Source: Methanoculleus sp.
GTDB taxonomy: Archaea > Halobacteriota > Methanomicrobia > Methanomicrobiales > Methanoculleaceae
Direction of reading: 5' to 3'
DNA length: 55,395 bases
Assembly: GCA_030156625.1 (NCBI GenBank)
Contig: JASGMC010000002.1
Location: forward strand, 1 to 55,395
In this document: in pieces, positions 17,273 to 25,261 of the stretch
Layout of the letters: each line of letters starts with the position of its first letter
Numbering within the stretch: position 1 is the stretch's first letter
Position numbers and translations under genes: made by a program
Notes under the pieces: model-generated
What the model saw: only the letters and a program-made list of their open reading frames with translations
Databases searched by the model: none
Told to the model about the DNA's origin: nothing

Positions 17273-19912
17273 TCACCGGCCCCGGCTGATCTCGTCGACG
17301 GCCGCAACGAGGAGGTCGATCTCCTGCTCGGTCGTGAAGGCCGCCATGCTCGCCCGCACCGTTCCCTCGGGAAGGTTCAGGTGCTCCATGAGCGGCTGGC
17401 AGCAGTGGTGCCCCGACCGCACCAGGATATCCGCATCCTCGTCGAGCATCTGCGCGGCCTCCTGCGGGTGGATGCCGTCGATGGTGAACGAGACGACCCC
17501 GATCCGGGCTCCCGGCTTTTTTCCGGCGTAGACCGTGACCCCGTCGATCCCGGAGAGCCCCTCGATCAGCCGGCCGGTCAGGCGCTCCTCGTGCCGGTGG
17601 ACCCGGTCCATCCCGATCGCCGAGAGGTAGTCCACGGCAACCCCGAGCGCGATACCGCCGCCGACGTTCGGCGTCCCGGCCTCGTATCGCTGGTAGCCCT
17701 CCGCCGGATCGTATCCCTCCGCCGTCACGTTCGCGACCATGCCGCCGCCGACGTTCGGCGGCTCGAAGAGGAGATCACGCATCCAGAGGACGCCGGTCCC
17801 GGTCGGGCCGAACATCTTGTGCCCCGCAAAGCAGAGGAAGTCGCAGCCGAGATCCGCGACGTCGACCGGCATGTGCGGCAGCGACTGGGCTCCGTCCACC
17901 AAGAGGAGCGCCCCGTGCGCCCGGCAGAGCCGGGCGATCTCGGGGACCGGCGTCGTCACGCCGAGGACGTTCGAGGCGTGGGTGACGGCGACGAGCCGTA
18001 CGCCGCCCCCGGCCAGGGTCTCCTCAAGCGCCGCAAGGTCGAGCGAGTAGTCGGCGTCGATCCCGATCACGTCGAGCGCGACGCCCTGCTTCGCAAGCGC
18101 ACGCCAGGGGAGGAGGTTTGAGTGGTGCTCGAGGAGGGTGGTCGCCACGCGGTCCCCTGGCTTCCAGGAGAGCCCCTGCGCGACCATGTTGATCGCGTCG
18201 GTGGCGTTCTTTGTAAAGACCGTCACCCCCGCCTCCCCGGCGATGAACCGGGCCACCTTCTCGTGGGCGTGCCAGTAGCGCTGTGTCGCGATCCGGGTCA
18301 GGCGGTGGACGCCCCGGCCGACGTTGGCCCGGTAACGGTGCTCGAACTCGACGAGCGCCTCCACCACCGGCTCCGGCGAGAAACTCGTCGCTGCGTTGTC
18401 CAGGTAGATGATGTCGCCGAGGATCGGGAAGTCCTTGCGGATCTCGTCCGGGGTAAACTCAATCTCCGCCGGCGGTGCCGGCTCACGGGAATCCATACTC
18501 TTCATATTTGCCACCTTTACCGCCTCTCTGACCGGGGCCGCCTTCAGGGTAAAGTCCTCGTTGAAGGGGATGCCCCGTTCCCTGCAGACCTCGCGCATCT
18601 TCGGGGGCAGCGCCCGCCACCGCCAGAGTCCCCACCGGTGGTAGGCGTCCGGCAACCCATTCTTCTCCGCCCAACGGATAAGGAATTCGTCCCACCGGTC
18701 CGTCAATTCGGGGTGCATCTCCCGGAGCCCCTCGTACTCGCTCTCGAGCACCGCCGGGCAGAGATAACAGCCTATCCGCTCGAGCCCCTTCTCGTAGAGC
18801 GGGTTCATGGGGGCCTTCTGCCACCAGAGGTAGAGGAAGACCTCGAGCGCCCGCCAGTTCCGGATCGGTGAGATGTTCAGCTGCAGGGGATTTGCCGGGT
18901 TCTGGCTCGTCTCGTCGAGGTCGGCACGGTTCCAGGACTCGTACCAGCGGTTCCCCTGGATGGTGACGCAGGGGCCGGTGTCGGCAAGGTAGATCTTCAG
19001 AGGATGGAGTTTCAGGAGTTTGCAGCACCAGCGGTGGTCCTTCCCCGGCGGCCCCGTCTTCTCGACCGCCTGGAAGAAGTCGCCGCCCTTCCGGATGATC
19101 TCGACGCCCTCTGACGCCACGAACGCCACGGTCTCGGGAAGCTCGATACCGGTATCGATGAAGAACGCCTTCTCCACCCCCGCCTTCCGGGCGAGGTGGA
19201 GGACGGCGGTGCTGTCCTTGCCGCCGGAGAACGAGACGTTCACGCACGGCCGGTCGCTCATGTGCTTTTTTATGGTGCGGATGGCGTTGCGTTCGAGGTT
19301 CTTTAAGTGGTAGCGGTTCTTCTCGATCACCGTATCCCAGTCCGGGTCGGGCCGGGTGCGGGGCTCGACGGAGACGAGTTCCTTCACCCGGACCTGCCCG
19401 TCTTTGACGACGCCGGTGCCGTATCGGTTTTTGTAGGATACGATGACCGTCCCGTCGGGCACGGGGGTCGCCAGGGGGAAACGTTTCCCGCCGATACGGC
19501 CCTTATGGGATCTCACGGCGGGCTCGGCCTCGAGGTCGACGATTCCCCGGGTTGCATGCGGCAGGATATACGGGAGCGCCTCGGGCGCGATATCGAGGCT
19601 GAACTTCCGGGTGACGGGATCGAACGAGAGCCAGCCGAACCGGTCGCCGTACACGATCACGAGGTCGGCACGGTCGACGCCGCCGGTCTTGTTCAGGAGC
19701 ACGACCCGGGGCAGGGGGACGTCGCCGAACCGCTCGCTAAGAAGGCGCCGGATGAGGGCCATGTCAGCGGCGAGTGCCGGGCGGACGTCGTGCGGCTGCA
19801 GGAGCTCGATCTCCCTGACTCTCGTCTTGCAGGCGCAGGTCCGCCCGATGAGGGGGACGTTGCACCGGTCGCACCAGTAGAGGAATTTTTTAACTGCCGG
19901 TTCGCGTATCAC
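17273..19912 (-). CDS. PAPS-reductase-like protein fused to a SufS-type cysteine desulfurase
   Basis: 879 aa in one uninterrupted frame. The N-terminal zinc ribbon (WCDRCNVPLIGRTCACK, residues 13-30) is followed by a PUA-like region, then a phosphoadenosine-phosphosulfate-reductase-like domain with the PP-loop SFSGGKDSTAVLHL near 230, HRWCCKLLKLHPL near 300 and GCYLCPAVLESEYEGL near 400. From about residue 473 a class V aminotransferase begins: IYLDNAATSFSPEPV, TLLEHHSNLLPWR, VDGAQSLPH, the PLP Lys in FAGHKMFGPTG and the persulfide Cys in VRSGHHCCQPLM, as in group II desulfurases. The two parts are normally separate genes. Convergent with fdhD; a sulfur-supply role for FdhD or Fe-S assembly is inference. 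Confidence 0.9.
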   Translation of the reverse strand: MIREPAVKKFLYWCDRCNVPLIGRTCACKTRVREIELLQPHDVRPALAADMALIRRLLSERFGDVPLPRVVLLNKTGGVDRADLVIVYGDRFGWLSFDPVTRKFSLDIAPEALPYILPHATRGIVDLEAEPAVRSHKGRIGGKRFPLATPVPDGTVIVSYKNRYGTGVVKDGQVRVKELVSVEPRTRPDPDWDTVIEKNRYHLKNLERNAIRTIKKHMSDRPCVNVSFSGGKDSTAVLHLARKAGVEKAFFIDTGIELPETVAFVASEGVEIIRKGGDFFQAVEKTGPPGKDHRWCCKLLKLHPLKIYLADTGPCVTIQGNRWYESWNRADLDETSQNPANPLQLNISPIRNWRALEVFLYLWWQKAPMNPLYEKGLERIGCYLCPAVLESEYEGLREMHPELTDRWDEFLIRWAEKNGLPDAYHRWGLWRWRALPPKMREVCRERGIPFNEDFTLKAAPVREAVKVANMKSMDSREPAPPAEIEFTPDEIRKDFPILGDIIYLDNAATSFSPEPVVEALVEFEHRYRANVGRGVHRLTRIATQRYWHAHEKVARFIAGEAGVTVFTKNATDAINMVAQGLSWKPGDRVATTLLEHHSNLLPWRALAKQGVALDVIGIDADYSLDLAALEETLAGGGVRLVAVTHASNVLGVTTPVPEIARLCRAHGALLLVDGAQSLPHMPVDVADLGCDFLCFAGHKMFGPTGTGVLWMRDLLFEPPNVGGGMVANVTAEGYDPAEGYQRYEAGTPNVGGGIALGVAVDYLSAIGMDRVHRHEERLTGRLIEGLSGIDGVTVYAGKKPGARIGVVSFTIDGIHPQEAAQMLDEDADILVRSGHHCCQPLMEHLNLPEGTVRASMAAFTTEQEIDLLVAAVDEISRGR

Positions 19913-19969
19913 TTGAAGAATGGTTGGCGGCTGCAGGCATTAAGTCGACCGACAGAGGGGCTCATCCTC

Positions 19970-20449
19970 TCACGATCGCCTCACCAGCAGGCCGAGACCG
20001 GCGCCGAGGACGACCAGCAGGACCGCCGCAGCCGCGAGGAAGACGGTACCGGCATGCCGCTGCAGATGAACGCCGGGGTAATCCAGGCCCGGTTCCGTGA
20101 CGTCGATCGGGACGCGGGCGTCGGCGCCGGAGACCGGGTCGATGACGACGAGCAGGAGCCTCCCTGCCGGCAGCTCCGAGGATGCGATCACCCCGCGGAA
20201 ATGCCGGGTGCTGCCGTCGGGCCCCTTGCGTTCGTCCACCGGGATCGTGTATCCCGCGACGAGCGAGCCGGAAGCGACGCTGTAGATACGCGCATCAACG
20301 CTCTCCGGGGGGCGATAGAAACTCGCGTCCCGGGTCCAGACGGCGGAGACGGCAAGGTCTTCGTTTCCGGAGAGGGTGTCGTTCGAGACCGAGACAGAAA
20401 GATCGGGGAGCAGCGGGGGTGTCGCGCCCGAAACGGCGGCCCCGCTCAC
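19970..20449 (-). CDS. Small protein with C-terminal membrane anchor
   Basis: 159 aa if the GTG at 20449 is the start; that GTG overlaps the nitroreductase stop by 4 bases (GTGA), a typical coupled start. The first 125 residues are beta-rich and polar (LPDLSVSVSNDTLSGNEDLA...VWTRDASFYRPPESVDARIYS), suggesting an Ig-like fold, and the last 28 are a transmembrane helix followed by RRS (VFLAAAAVLLVVLGAGLGLL). There is no clear signal peptide, so the topology is unclear, and a missing N-terminal exporter region is possible. I do not recognise the family. Confidence 0.6.
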   Translation of the reverse strand: MSGAAVSGATPPLLPDLSVSVSNDTLSGNEDLAVSAVWTRDASFYRPPESVDARIYSVASGSLVAGYTIPVDERKGPDGSTRHFRGVIASSELPAGRLLLVVIDPVSGADARVPIDVTEPGLDYPGVHLQRHAGTVFLAAAAVLLVVLGAGLGLLVRRS

Positions 20450-20988
20450 CAGCGCTCGTAGCGCACCAGTTCCGATACCTCCTTGCGCCGCTTTTCCTGC
20501 GGGCGGTCGGCGGGATACCCGAGGGGGGTGAACGCGACCGGCTCGGCGTCCCCGGGGATGCCCAGCACTTCGCGCGCCGCGCCGATATCGAAGGCGGCGA
20601 CCCAGTGGGTCCCGAGACCCAGGCTCGTGGCCGCGAGCGTCAGGTGGTCGATGGCGATTGCCACGTCCACGTCGCTGTAGTTCTTCCCGTCGGAGCGGGT
20701 CCATGCCTCAGACGGGACGGTGCAGGCGCAGACGAGGAGAGGTGCCTCCAGAAAGAACGATTTCGCGTAGATGCGGCCGAGTTCTTCCTCCTTCCCTGCG
20801 GTATGGATGACGATGAGCCGGAAGGGCTGCCGGTTCGCCGCCGTCGGCGCCAGGCGGGCGGCATCGAGCACCGCACCGAGTTTCTCGTCCTCGACGGGGT
20901 CTTTTTTAAACGACTGGACGCTGTAGCGGTTCCGCGCGAGGTCGAGGAAACCTTCGAAGGTCTTCATGGAAAGTTCCGGGGTGGCCAT
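20446..20988 (-). CDS. Nitroreductase family flavoprotein
   Basis: 180 aa, FMN-dependent nitroreductase fold. Typical features: RNRYSVQSFKKDPVEDEKL at the start (the R-x-S-x-R-x-F-like phosphate contact), AARLAPTAANRQPFRLIVI near residue 45, AIAIDHLTLAATSLGLGTHWVAAF near 115 and FTPLGYPAD near 160. The substrate is unknown; members reduce nitroaromatics, quinones or flavins. A TATA-like ATATATAG lies about 25 bp upstream of the ATG on the reverse strand, so the mRNA may have almost no leader. It is translationally coupled to the downstream 159-aa gene. Confidence 0.88.
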   Translation of the reverse strand: MATPELSMKTFEGFLDLARNRYSVQSFKKDPVEDEKLGAVLDAARLAPTAANRQPFRLIVIHTAGKEEELGRIYAKSFFLEAPLLVCACTVPSEAWTRSDGKNYSDVDVAIAIDHLTLAATSLGLGTHWVAAFDIGAAREVLGIPGDAEPVAFTPLGYPADRPQEKRRKEVSELVRYERW

Positions 20989-21081
20989 GGTGCCCGCATC
21001 GTATCACCCTCTATATATGGTTGACCTCCGGAGCGGCGACCAGCGCAAGATATTTATTCGCATAACGACGAACAATCTTCG

Positions 21082-21393
21082 ATGCCATCCCGCTGTGTAA
21101 ACAACCTCGGTGGAAAAGTGCTTCTCCTGAACGCAATGCCGGAAGAAGTAAACGACTACGTCCGAAAGCACTGCAAAGAGTACTATGAGATGCCGCCCGA
21201 CTTTGTGTTCAAAGACATCCGGGTACTCCTGAAGTCTCCCATGCTCGTCGGGCTCCAGGTCAGGAGAAGAAGGATCCTGCTGCCGTTCACGAAGCGCTGC
21301 GCCGGCCCCGGAACCATGCTCTACGAGGTCGCGGCAAAGAAGGCCGACCTCGACTTCATCCGCAACAATCTCCCAAAGGTATCGGAGGATTGA
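21082..21393 (+). CDS. Uncharacterised 103-aa protein
   Basis: 103 aa, basic and soluble. Notable are two Cys (residues 5 and about 31), EYYEMPPDFVFKDIRV and a basic strand VGLQVRRRRILLPFTKRC. TATA-like GATATTTAT lies about 27 bp before the ATG, placing the transcription start at or next to the start codon (leaderless). Its base composition and codon use match neighbouring genes, so I consider it real. I do not recognise the family. Divergent from the nitroreductase gene. Confidence 0.65.
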   Translation: MPSRCVNNLGGKVLLLNAMPEEVNDYVRKHCKEYYEMPPDFVFKDIRVLLKSPMLVGLQVRRRRILLPFTKRCAGPGTMLYEVAAKKADLDFIRNNLPKVSED

Positions 21394-21567
21394 AAGGGGG
21401 GATACGAGGACGGCCATAACTGGATCCGCGACAGTTTCTCCAGCGGGTAGGGCGGTTCGCCACGCTGTCGGGCTCCCGTCCCCCGTTTCACAGTATCCCA
21501 CCGCCCGACAGCGTGGCGTGACCGATCGCTATATAGTGCCTGACTGAAAAACGCTATATTGATTATT

Positions 21568-22198
21568 GTGGGCATTAAGGAGTGGGTGGTCCCCCAGGAT
21601 AAGGTTTTTTTTTGATCTCTTCGACAGGATGGCCCAAACGGTCGTTTCCGCAGCCGATCTGCTCGTCGAGTTCGTCGAGAACTTCGAGAACGTGAAGGAG
21701 CAGTGCCACCGGATGAAGCAGATCGAGCACAAGGGAGACGAGATCACACACGAGATCCACGAGCAGCTGAACCTGACGTTCATCACGCCGCTCGAGCCGG
21801 AAGAGATCTCCCGCCTCGCGTCGGCGCTCGACGACATCCTCGACTACATCGACGGCACTGCACAGCAGATGTACAGTTACGGTATCACCGAGACCGACGA
21901 TCAGATGATCGAGCTCGCAAAACTGATCCGGCTGAGCGTCATCGAGATCGAGAAGGCCGTAAACGGCATCAGGTCGATCAAAAATCCCGGCCTGATCGAG
22001 GAACGGTGCATCGAGGTGAACCGCCTGGAGAACGTCGCGGACAATGTCCTCGGCCACGCCATCATGGACCTCTTCAAGACGGAAGATGCGATCACCATCA
22101 TCAAACTCAAGGATATCTACGAAAACCTTGAGATGGCGACCGATAAGTGCGAGGACGTCGCAAACGTCTTAAGCGACATAGCCATCAGACACTCCTGA
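21568..22198 (+). CDS. DUF47 (PhoU-like) phosphate transport regulator, apparent frameshift
   Basis: About 210 aa, all-helical DUF47 family, which pairs with PiT phosphate transporters. The family N-terminus is encoded from the GTG at 21568 (GIKEWVVPQDKVFF), but the T9 run at 21605-21613 puts a TGA directly after VFF; one T fewer would join it to DLFDRMAQTVVSAADLLVEF. The later sequence (HKGDEITHEIHEQLNLTFITPLEPEEI, DDILDYIDG, INRLENVAD-like EVNRLENVADNV) is intact. An alternative TTG at 21566 reads through in the second frame but gives an N-terminus unlike the family. Either a sequencing indel, a real disrupted start, or slippage. Next gene is 5 nt away. Confidence 0.85.
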
Positions 22199-22203
22199 CC
22201 GCT

Positions 22204-23388
22204 ATGGACCCGATCATCATCCTCGGCATTCTTCTCGCCCTCCTCTTTAATTTTGCAAACGGCCTGAACGATGCCGCAAACTCGATCGCCACCATCATCG
22301 CGACCAAGGCCTTAACGCCCCTGCAGGCGGTCCTCCTCGCAGGGGTCTTCAACCTCCTCGGTCCTCTTCTCTTCACCACGGCAATTGCGGCAACCATCGG
22401 GAGGGGGATCGTCGACCCTTCATTCCTTACACCGACACTGATTCTCATGGCCATGGCCGGCGCGGTGCTCTGGGTCCTCGCGACCTCATTCCTCGGGATC
22501 CCGGTATCGAGCAGCCACGCCCTGATCGGGGGGCTCCTCGGTGCCGGCATTGCAGCCGCCGGAACGGGGGCGGTACTCTGGCCGTCGCTTGCGCTCATCG
22601 GGCAAACAGTCATCTACGGGCTCGCGGGCGCAATCCTCGGTGCGATTGTCACGGGTGTGCTTGCGCATCGGAGGGGCAAGTTCAGGCCGTGGAACCTCGT
22701 CCTCGGCGGGCTCATCGGGGTGACGGTGGCCATCCCGCTCGCCATTGCAACCGGGTTTCTGAAGATCGGCGGGATTCTGGCGGTCCTGATATTCATCGTC
22801 ATCTCCCCAACGCTCGGCCTCATCTCCGCTTTTGCCCTCGGCACCCTCGTCGCCCGCATCTTCCGTGACTATCCCCCGCGGCGCTTATCCCGCCTCTTTA
22901 AGAACCTCCAGATCTTTTCGGGATCGTTTCAGGCTATCGGCCACGGCAGCAACGATGCCCAGAACGCGATGGGCATCATCACCGCCATGCTCCTTGCCGG
23001 CGGGCTGATCTCTGAGTTCTCCGTGCCGCTCTGGGTCATCCTCGCATCTTCGCTTGCCATATCGCTCGGAACGCTCCTCGGGGGATGGCGGGTCATCGAT
23101 AAGATGGCAAACCGGATCACCAGGATCCGCCCCTACCAGGGATTTGCCGCATCGACCGCCGCGGGGAGCGTCCTCTCCCTGATGACCGCCTTCGGCGTCC
23201 CGGTCTCGACTACCCACGCGACAACCGGCGCGATCATGGGTGTCGGCGCAACGCGCGGCTACTCGGCGGTCAAGTGGGGAGTGGTCCGCGAGATCCTGAT
23301 CGCGTGGGTCCTGACCATCCCGGCGGCGGCGGTCGTGGCCGGAGGGTGTTATCTCGCCGCGCGGGCCCTGGTCGGTGGGGGTTTTTGA
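22204..23388 (+). CDS. pit: Inorganic phosphate transporter, PiT family
   Basis: 394 aa, with about ten hydrophobic helices. The two signature repeats of the family are present: FNFANGLNDAANSIATIIATKAL at the N-terminal end and IGHGSNDAQNAMGIITA in the second half, each containing the G-x-N-D-x-x-N motif that binds phosphate and the coupling cation. VSSSHALIGGLLG and VSTTHATTGAIMG are the paired internal repeats. It couples phosphate uptake to H+ or Na+. The frame is open upstream into the DUF47 gene, but the ATG at 22204, 5 nt after the DUF47 stop, begins the conserved sequence. Confidence 0.95.
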   Translation: MDPIIILGILLALLFNFANGLNDAANSIATIIATKALTPLQAVLLAGVFNLLGPLLFTTAIAATIGRGIVDPSFLTPTLILMAMAGAVLWVLATSFLGIPVSSSHALIGGLLGAGIAAAGTGAVLWPSLALIGQTVIYGLAGAILGAIVTGVLAHRRGKFRPWNLVLGGLIGVTVAIPLAIATGFLKIGGILAVLIFIVISPTLGLISAFALGTLVARIFRDYPPRRLSRLFKNLQIFSGSFQAIGHGSNDAQNAMGIITAMLLAGGLISEFSVPLWVILASSLAISLGTLLGGWRVIDKMANRITRIRPYQGFAASTAAGSVLSLMTAFGVPVSTTHATTGAIMGVGATRGYSAVKWGVVREILIAWVLTIPAAAVVAGGCYLAARALVGGGF

Positions 23389-23561
23389 GAAGGGCGGACG
23401 TGGCAGGGGTTCTCCACGCGCAGGGGGATACACAGGATGGCCCCCCCTGCCATCACGAAACCCTCCTTCTCCCACCCGGATATTTCGTGGCAGGCCTGAT
23501 CAGAATTATCCGGGATCTGGTAGAGAGCAGGTTGAGCATCCCGGCACAAAGAGGCATTCCT

Positions 23562-24278
23562 TCAGCGCTGAAGGCTCATCGGGCTTGAAGGTCGCGGCTC
23601 TCCCGAGTTCCCGGGAGGCATCTCTCCTGTTTTGAGCATAATTTTTCCGCTGAACTGTAGCGTTACAACTCTGCTCTGCTTCTGCTGCTGTACGTGAACC
23701 AGTTCTTTGGATGCAAGTTTCGCGCAAACACGTGATGCTGTACTCTCGGATATCTGCAATCTCCTGGCAATTTCTGAAATCGAGGTTGGATTGTGTGCGG
23801 CGACATCGGCCAGTATCTGGAGCGCCCTCTCATCGATCGAAAAGGGGAGGCGCGGAGGTTTGTATATTGCAGTTTCTCTTTCTATATCCGAGAAGATTGC
23901 ACATTGATGAATATGTGGAGCGAGTATGAGTGTGGCGGTGGTGAGAGCAACGAGAACCTCTCGTGGGCCGCCAGAGAGGTTGACTATTAGGCTCCCATCC
24001 GGATGGAATGGAGGCGTTGATTTACGAATTTCATCAAGAAGCGCTAGAATCATGGTTTCAATATTACGGTTATCAACTCGCAGAACGTCTACACTAATAT
24101 CGCCGCTGATCTTCTGGCTCATCTCCCTGACGGCGTCGATGGCTCGGTCTGCCCTGGCATCTTTCCCGAACTCCGGTCTGATCAGGCAGATCCGGTCTCC
24201 CCGCTCAATCCCGCACCTGACAATCAGGGAGATGATATGAGAGGTGTCGAACCCGAGTGGCGAGAGATACGTTTTCAT
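23562..24278 (-). CDS. csa3: Csa3-type CRISPR regulator (CARF + winged HTH)
   Basis: 238 aa. The N-terminal CARF-like Rossmann domain (KTYLSPLGFDTSHIISLIVRCGI, then GDRICLIRP and SLIVNLSGGPREVLVALTTATLIL) is followed by a winged helix-turn-helix (ALQILADVAAHNPTSISEIARRLQISESTASRVCAKLASKEL). Csa3 proteins regulate cas and adaptation genes, and CARF domains can bind cyclic oligoadenylate. The ATG at 24278 was chosen because a TATA box (24302-24310, reverse) sits about 27 bp ahead, giving a leaderless transcript; the frame itself continues 41 codons further upstream. Divergent from cas6; the 131-bp gap carries candidate operators. Confidence 0.85.
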   Translation of the reverse strand: MKTYLSPLGFDTSHIISLIVRCGIERGDRICLIRPEFGKDARADRAIDAVREMSQKISGDISVDVLRVDNRNIETMILALLDEIRKSTPPFHPDGSLIVNLSGGPREVLVALTTATLILAPHIHQCAIFSDIERETAIYKPPRLPFSIDERALQILADVAAHNPTSISEIARRLQISESTASRVCAKLASKELVHVQQQKQSRVVTLQFSGKIMLKTGEMPPGNSGEPRPSSPMSLQR

Positions 24279-24301
24279 TAACTGAGTAATACTTCCCTGC
24301 C

Positions 24302-24386
24302 GGTATATATGCACTTTGACACAAATCGACCGCGCGAATTGCACTTTTTTGCAAAAATCGCTTCGAAAAACGCCAAAAGTTTTATC
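24302..24386. promoter_or_regulatory. Divergent csa3/cas6 promoter with paired 30-bp-spaced motifs
   Basis: A reverse-strand TATA box (GGTATATAT, 24302-24310) serves csa3 and a forward one (AAAGTTTTATC, 24376-24386) serves cas6; each lies about 27 bp before its ATG. Between them TGCACTTT occurs at 24310-24317 and 24340-24347, exactly 30 bp apart and each followed within 5-6 bases by a CAAA(AA)TCG segment. This fits an operator for a regulator such as Csa3 that binds two sites on one DNA face. Confidence 0.5.
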
Positions 24387-24409
24387 AGACCCCGCGCGCA
24401 TGCTAAATT

Positions 24410-25261
24410 ATGCGCCAGATACTCATCAAGGTGCGACCGAAGGATGCGTTCGAGGTTCCACATAGCGATGGGTATCAGGTATACTCCGCCCTGCTTGCGC
24501 TCATTAAATCTGTAAATCCAGAGGTCAGCGAGAGATTACATGGCTCTTCGGTGCGCACAATGTCGATCGGAGGTCTCAATGGAAATTTTGAGAAAAGTAA
24601 CAAGAACGGCTTCAAACGCCTTGCGCCGGATAAGTTATACACGATACGGATCGGAGTCATCGATTCGCATGAGGAGGAATTTTTCCAGAATCTTGTATAC
24701 CCCATACTCCTCGAAAGGCGGAATATTGTACTTGATAGAGGGGAGTTATGTGTCGAACATGTAGAAGACAGGCAAGTGTCACATACAGACCTGTTTCGTA
24801 AGGTTGCCGAATACGCAGGCTCAACCCTGGAGATCAATTTTCTAACTCCGACATGTATCCAGTACAAGAACAGTAAAGTCACTGAAATGTTCCCGCAGCG
24901 AATTGCAGTATTCCATTCCATACTCTCAAAGTGGAATCAGGTGTGCCCTGACGGTTATAGGATGGATATAAATCGCGACGAATTTGGTCGGTACTTGATA
25001 GAGAAACCGGATGTTCAATCATATACCACATACAGCGTTCTTGTGAACACGGTTTTTGACAGAGTGAATGGCCATGCCCGCCCTATCTTCAAACAGGGAT
25101 TTGTTGGACGCTGTGGATATTCATTCACCCCGGATACACCAAAATCTTTCCGGAATGCTGTCACGATTCTTGCACTGTTTTCGGAGTTCAGTGGGGTTGG
25201 ATCCAGCGTCACCCGGGGATGCGGCCAGGTGAGCGTAAGTTTAGAGGAGAAGGAAACATGA
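24410..25261 (+). CDS. cas6: Cas6 CRISPR RNA endonuclease (type I-D associated)
   Basis: 283 aa. It cuts within the repeats of pre-crRNA to leave the 8-nt handle ATTGAAAC that ends each repeat here. The fold is two RAMP domains: MRQILIKVRPKDAF, a helix with SALLALIKSVNPEV, TYSVLVNTVFDRVNG in the C-terminal half, and a Gly-rich end (SGVGSSVTRGCGQVSVSL). A catalytic His is not obvious by eye; His residues at about 17, 44, 83 and 116 are candidates. A TATA box near 24381 places transcription start at the ATG. Its last bases overlap the cas10d start (ATGA). Confidence 0.88.
   Translation: MRQILIKVRPKDAFEVPHSDGYQVYSALLALIKSVNPEVSERLHGSSVRTMSIGGLNGNFEKSNKNGFKRLAPDKLYTIRIGVIDSHEEEFFQNLVYPILLERRNIVLDRGELCVEHVEDRQVSHTDLFRKVAEYAGSTLEINFLTPTCIQYKNSKVTEMFPQRIAVFHSILSKWNQVCPDGYRMDINRDEFGRYLIEKPDVQSYTTYSVLVNTVFDRVNGHARPIFKQGFVGRCGYSFTPDTPKSFRNAVTILALFSEFSGVGSSVTRGCGQVSVSLEEKET

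Noticed and set aside
20449-20704. N-terminal extension of the 159-aa protein within nitroreductase
   Set aside because: The extension is Arg/Gly/Pro-rich out-of-frame translation of the nitroreductase gene.
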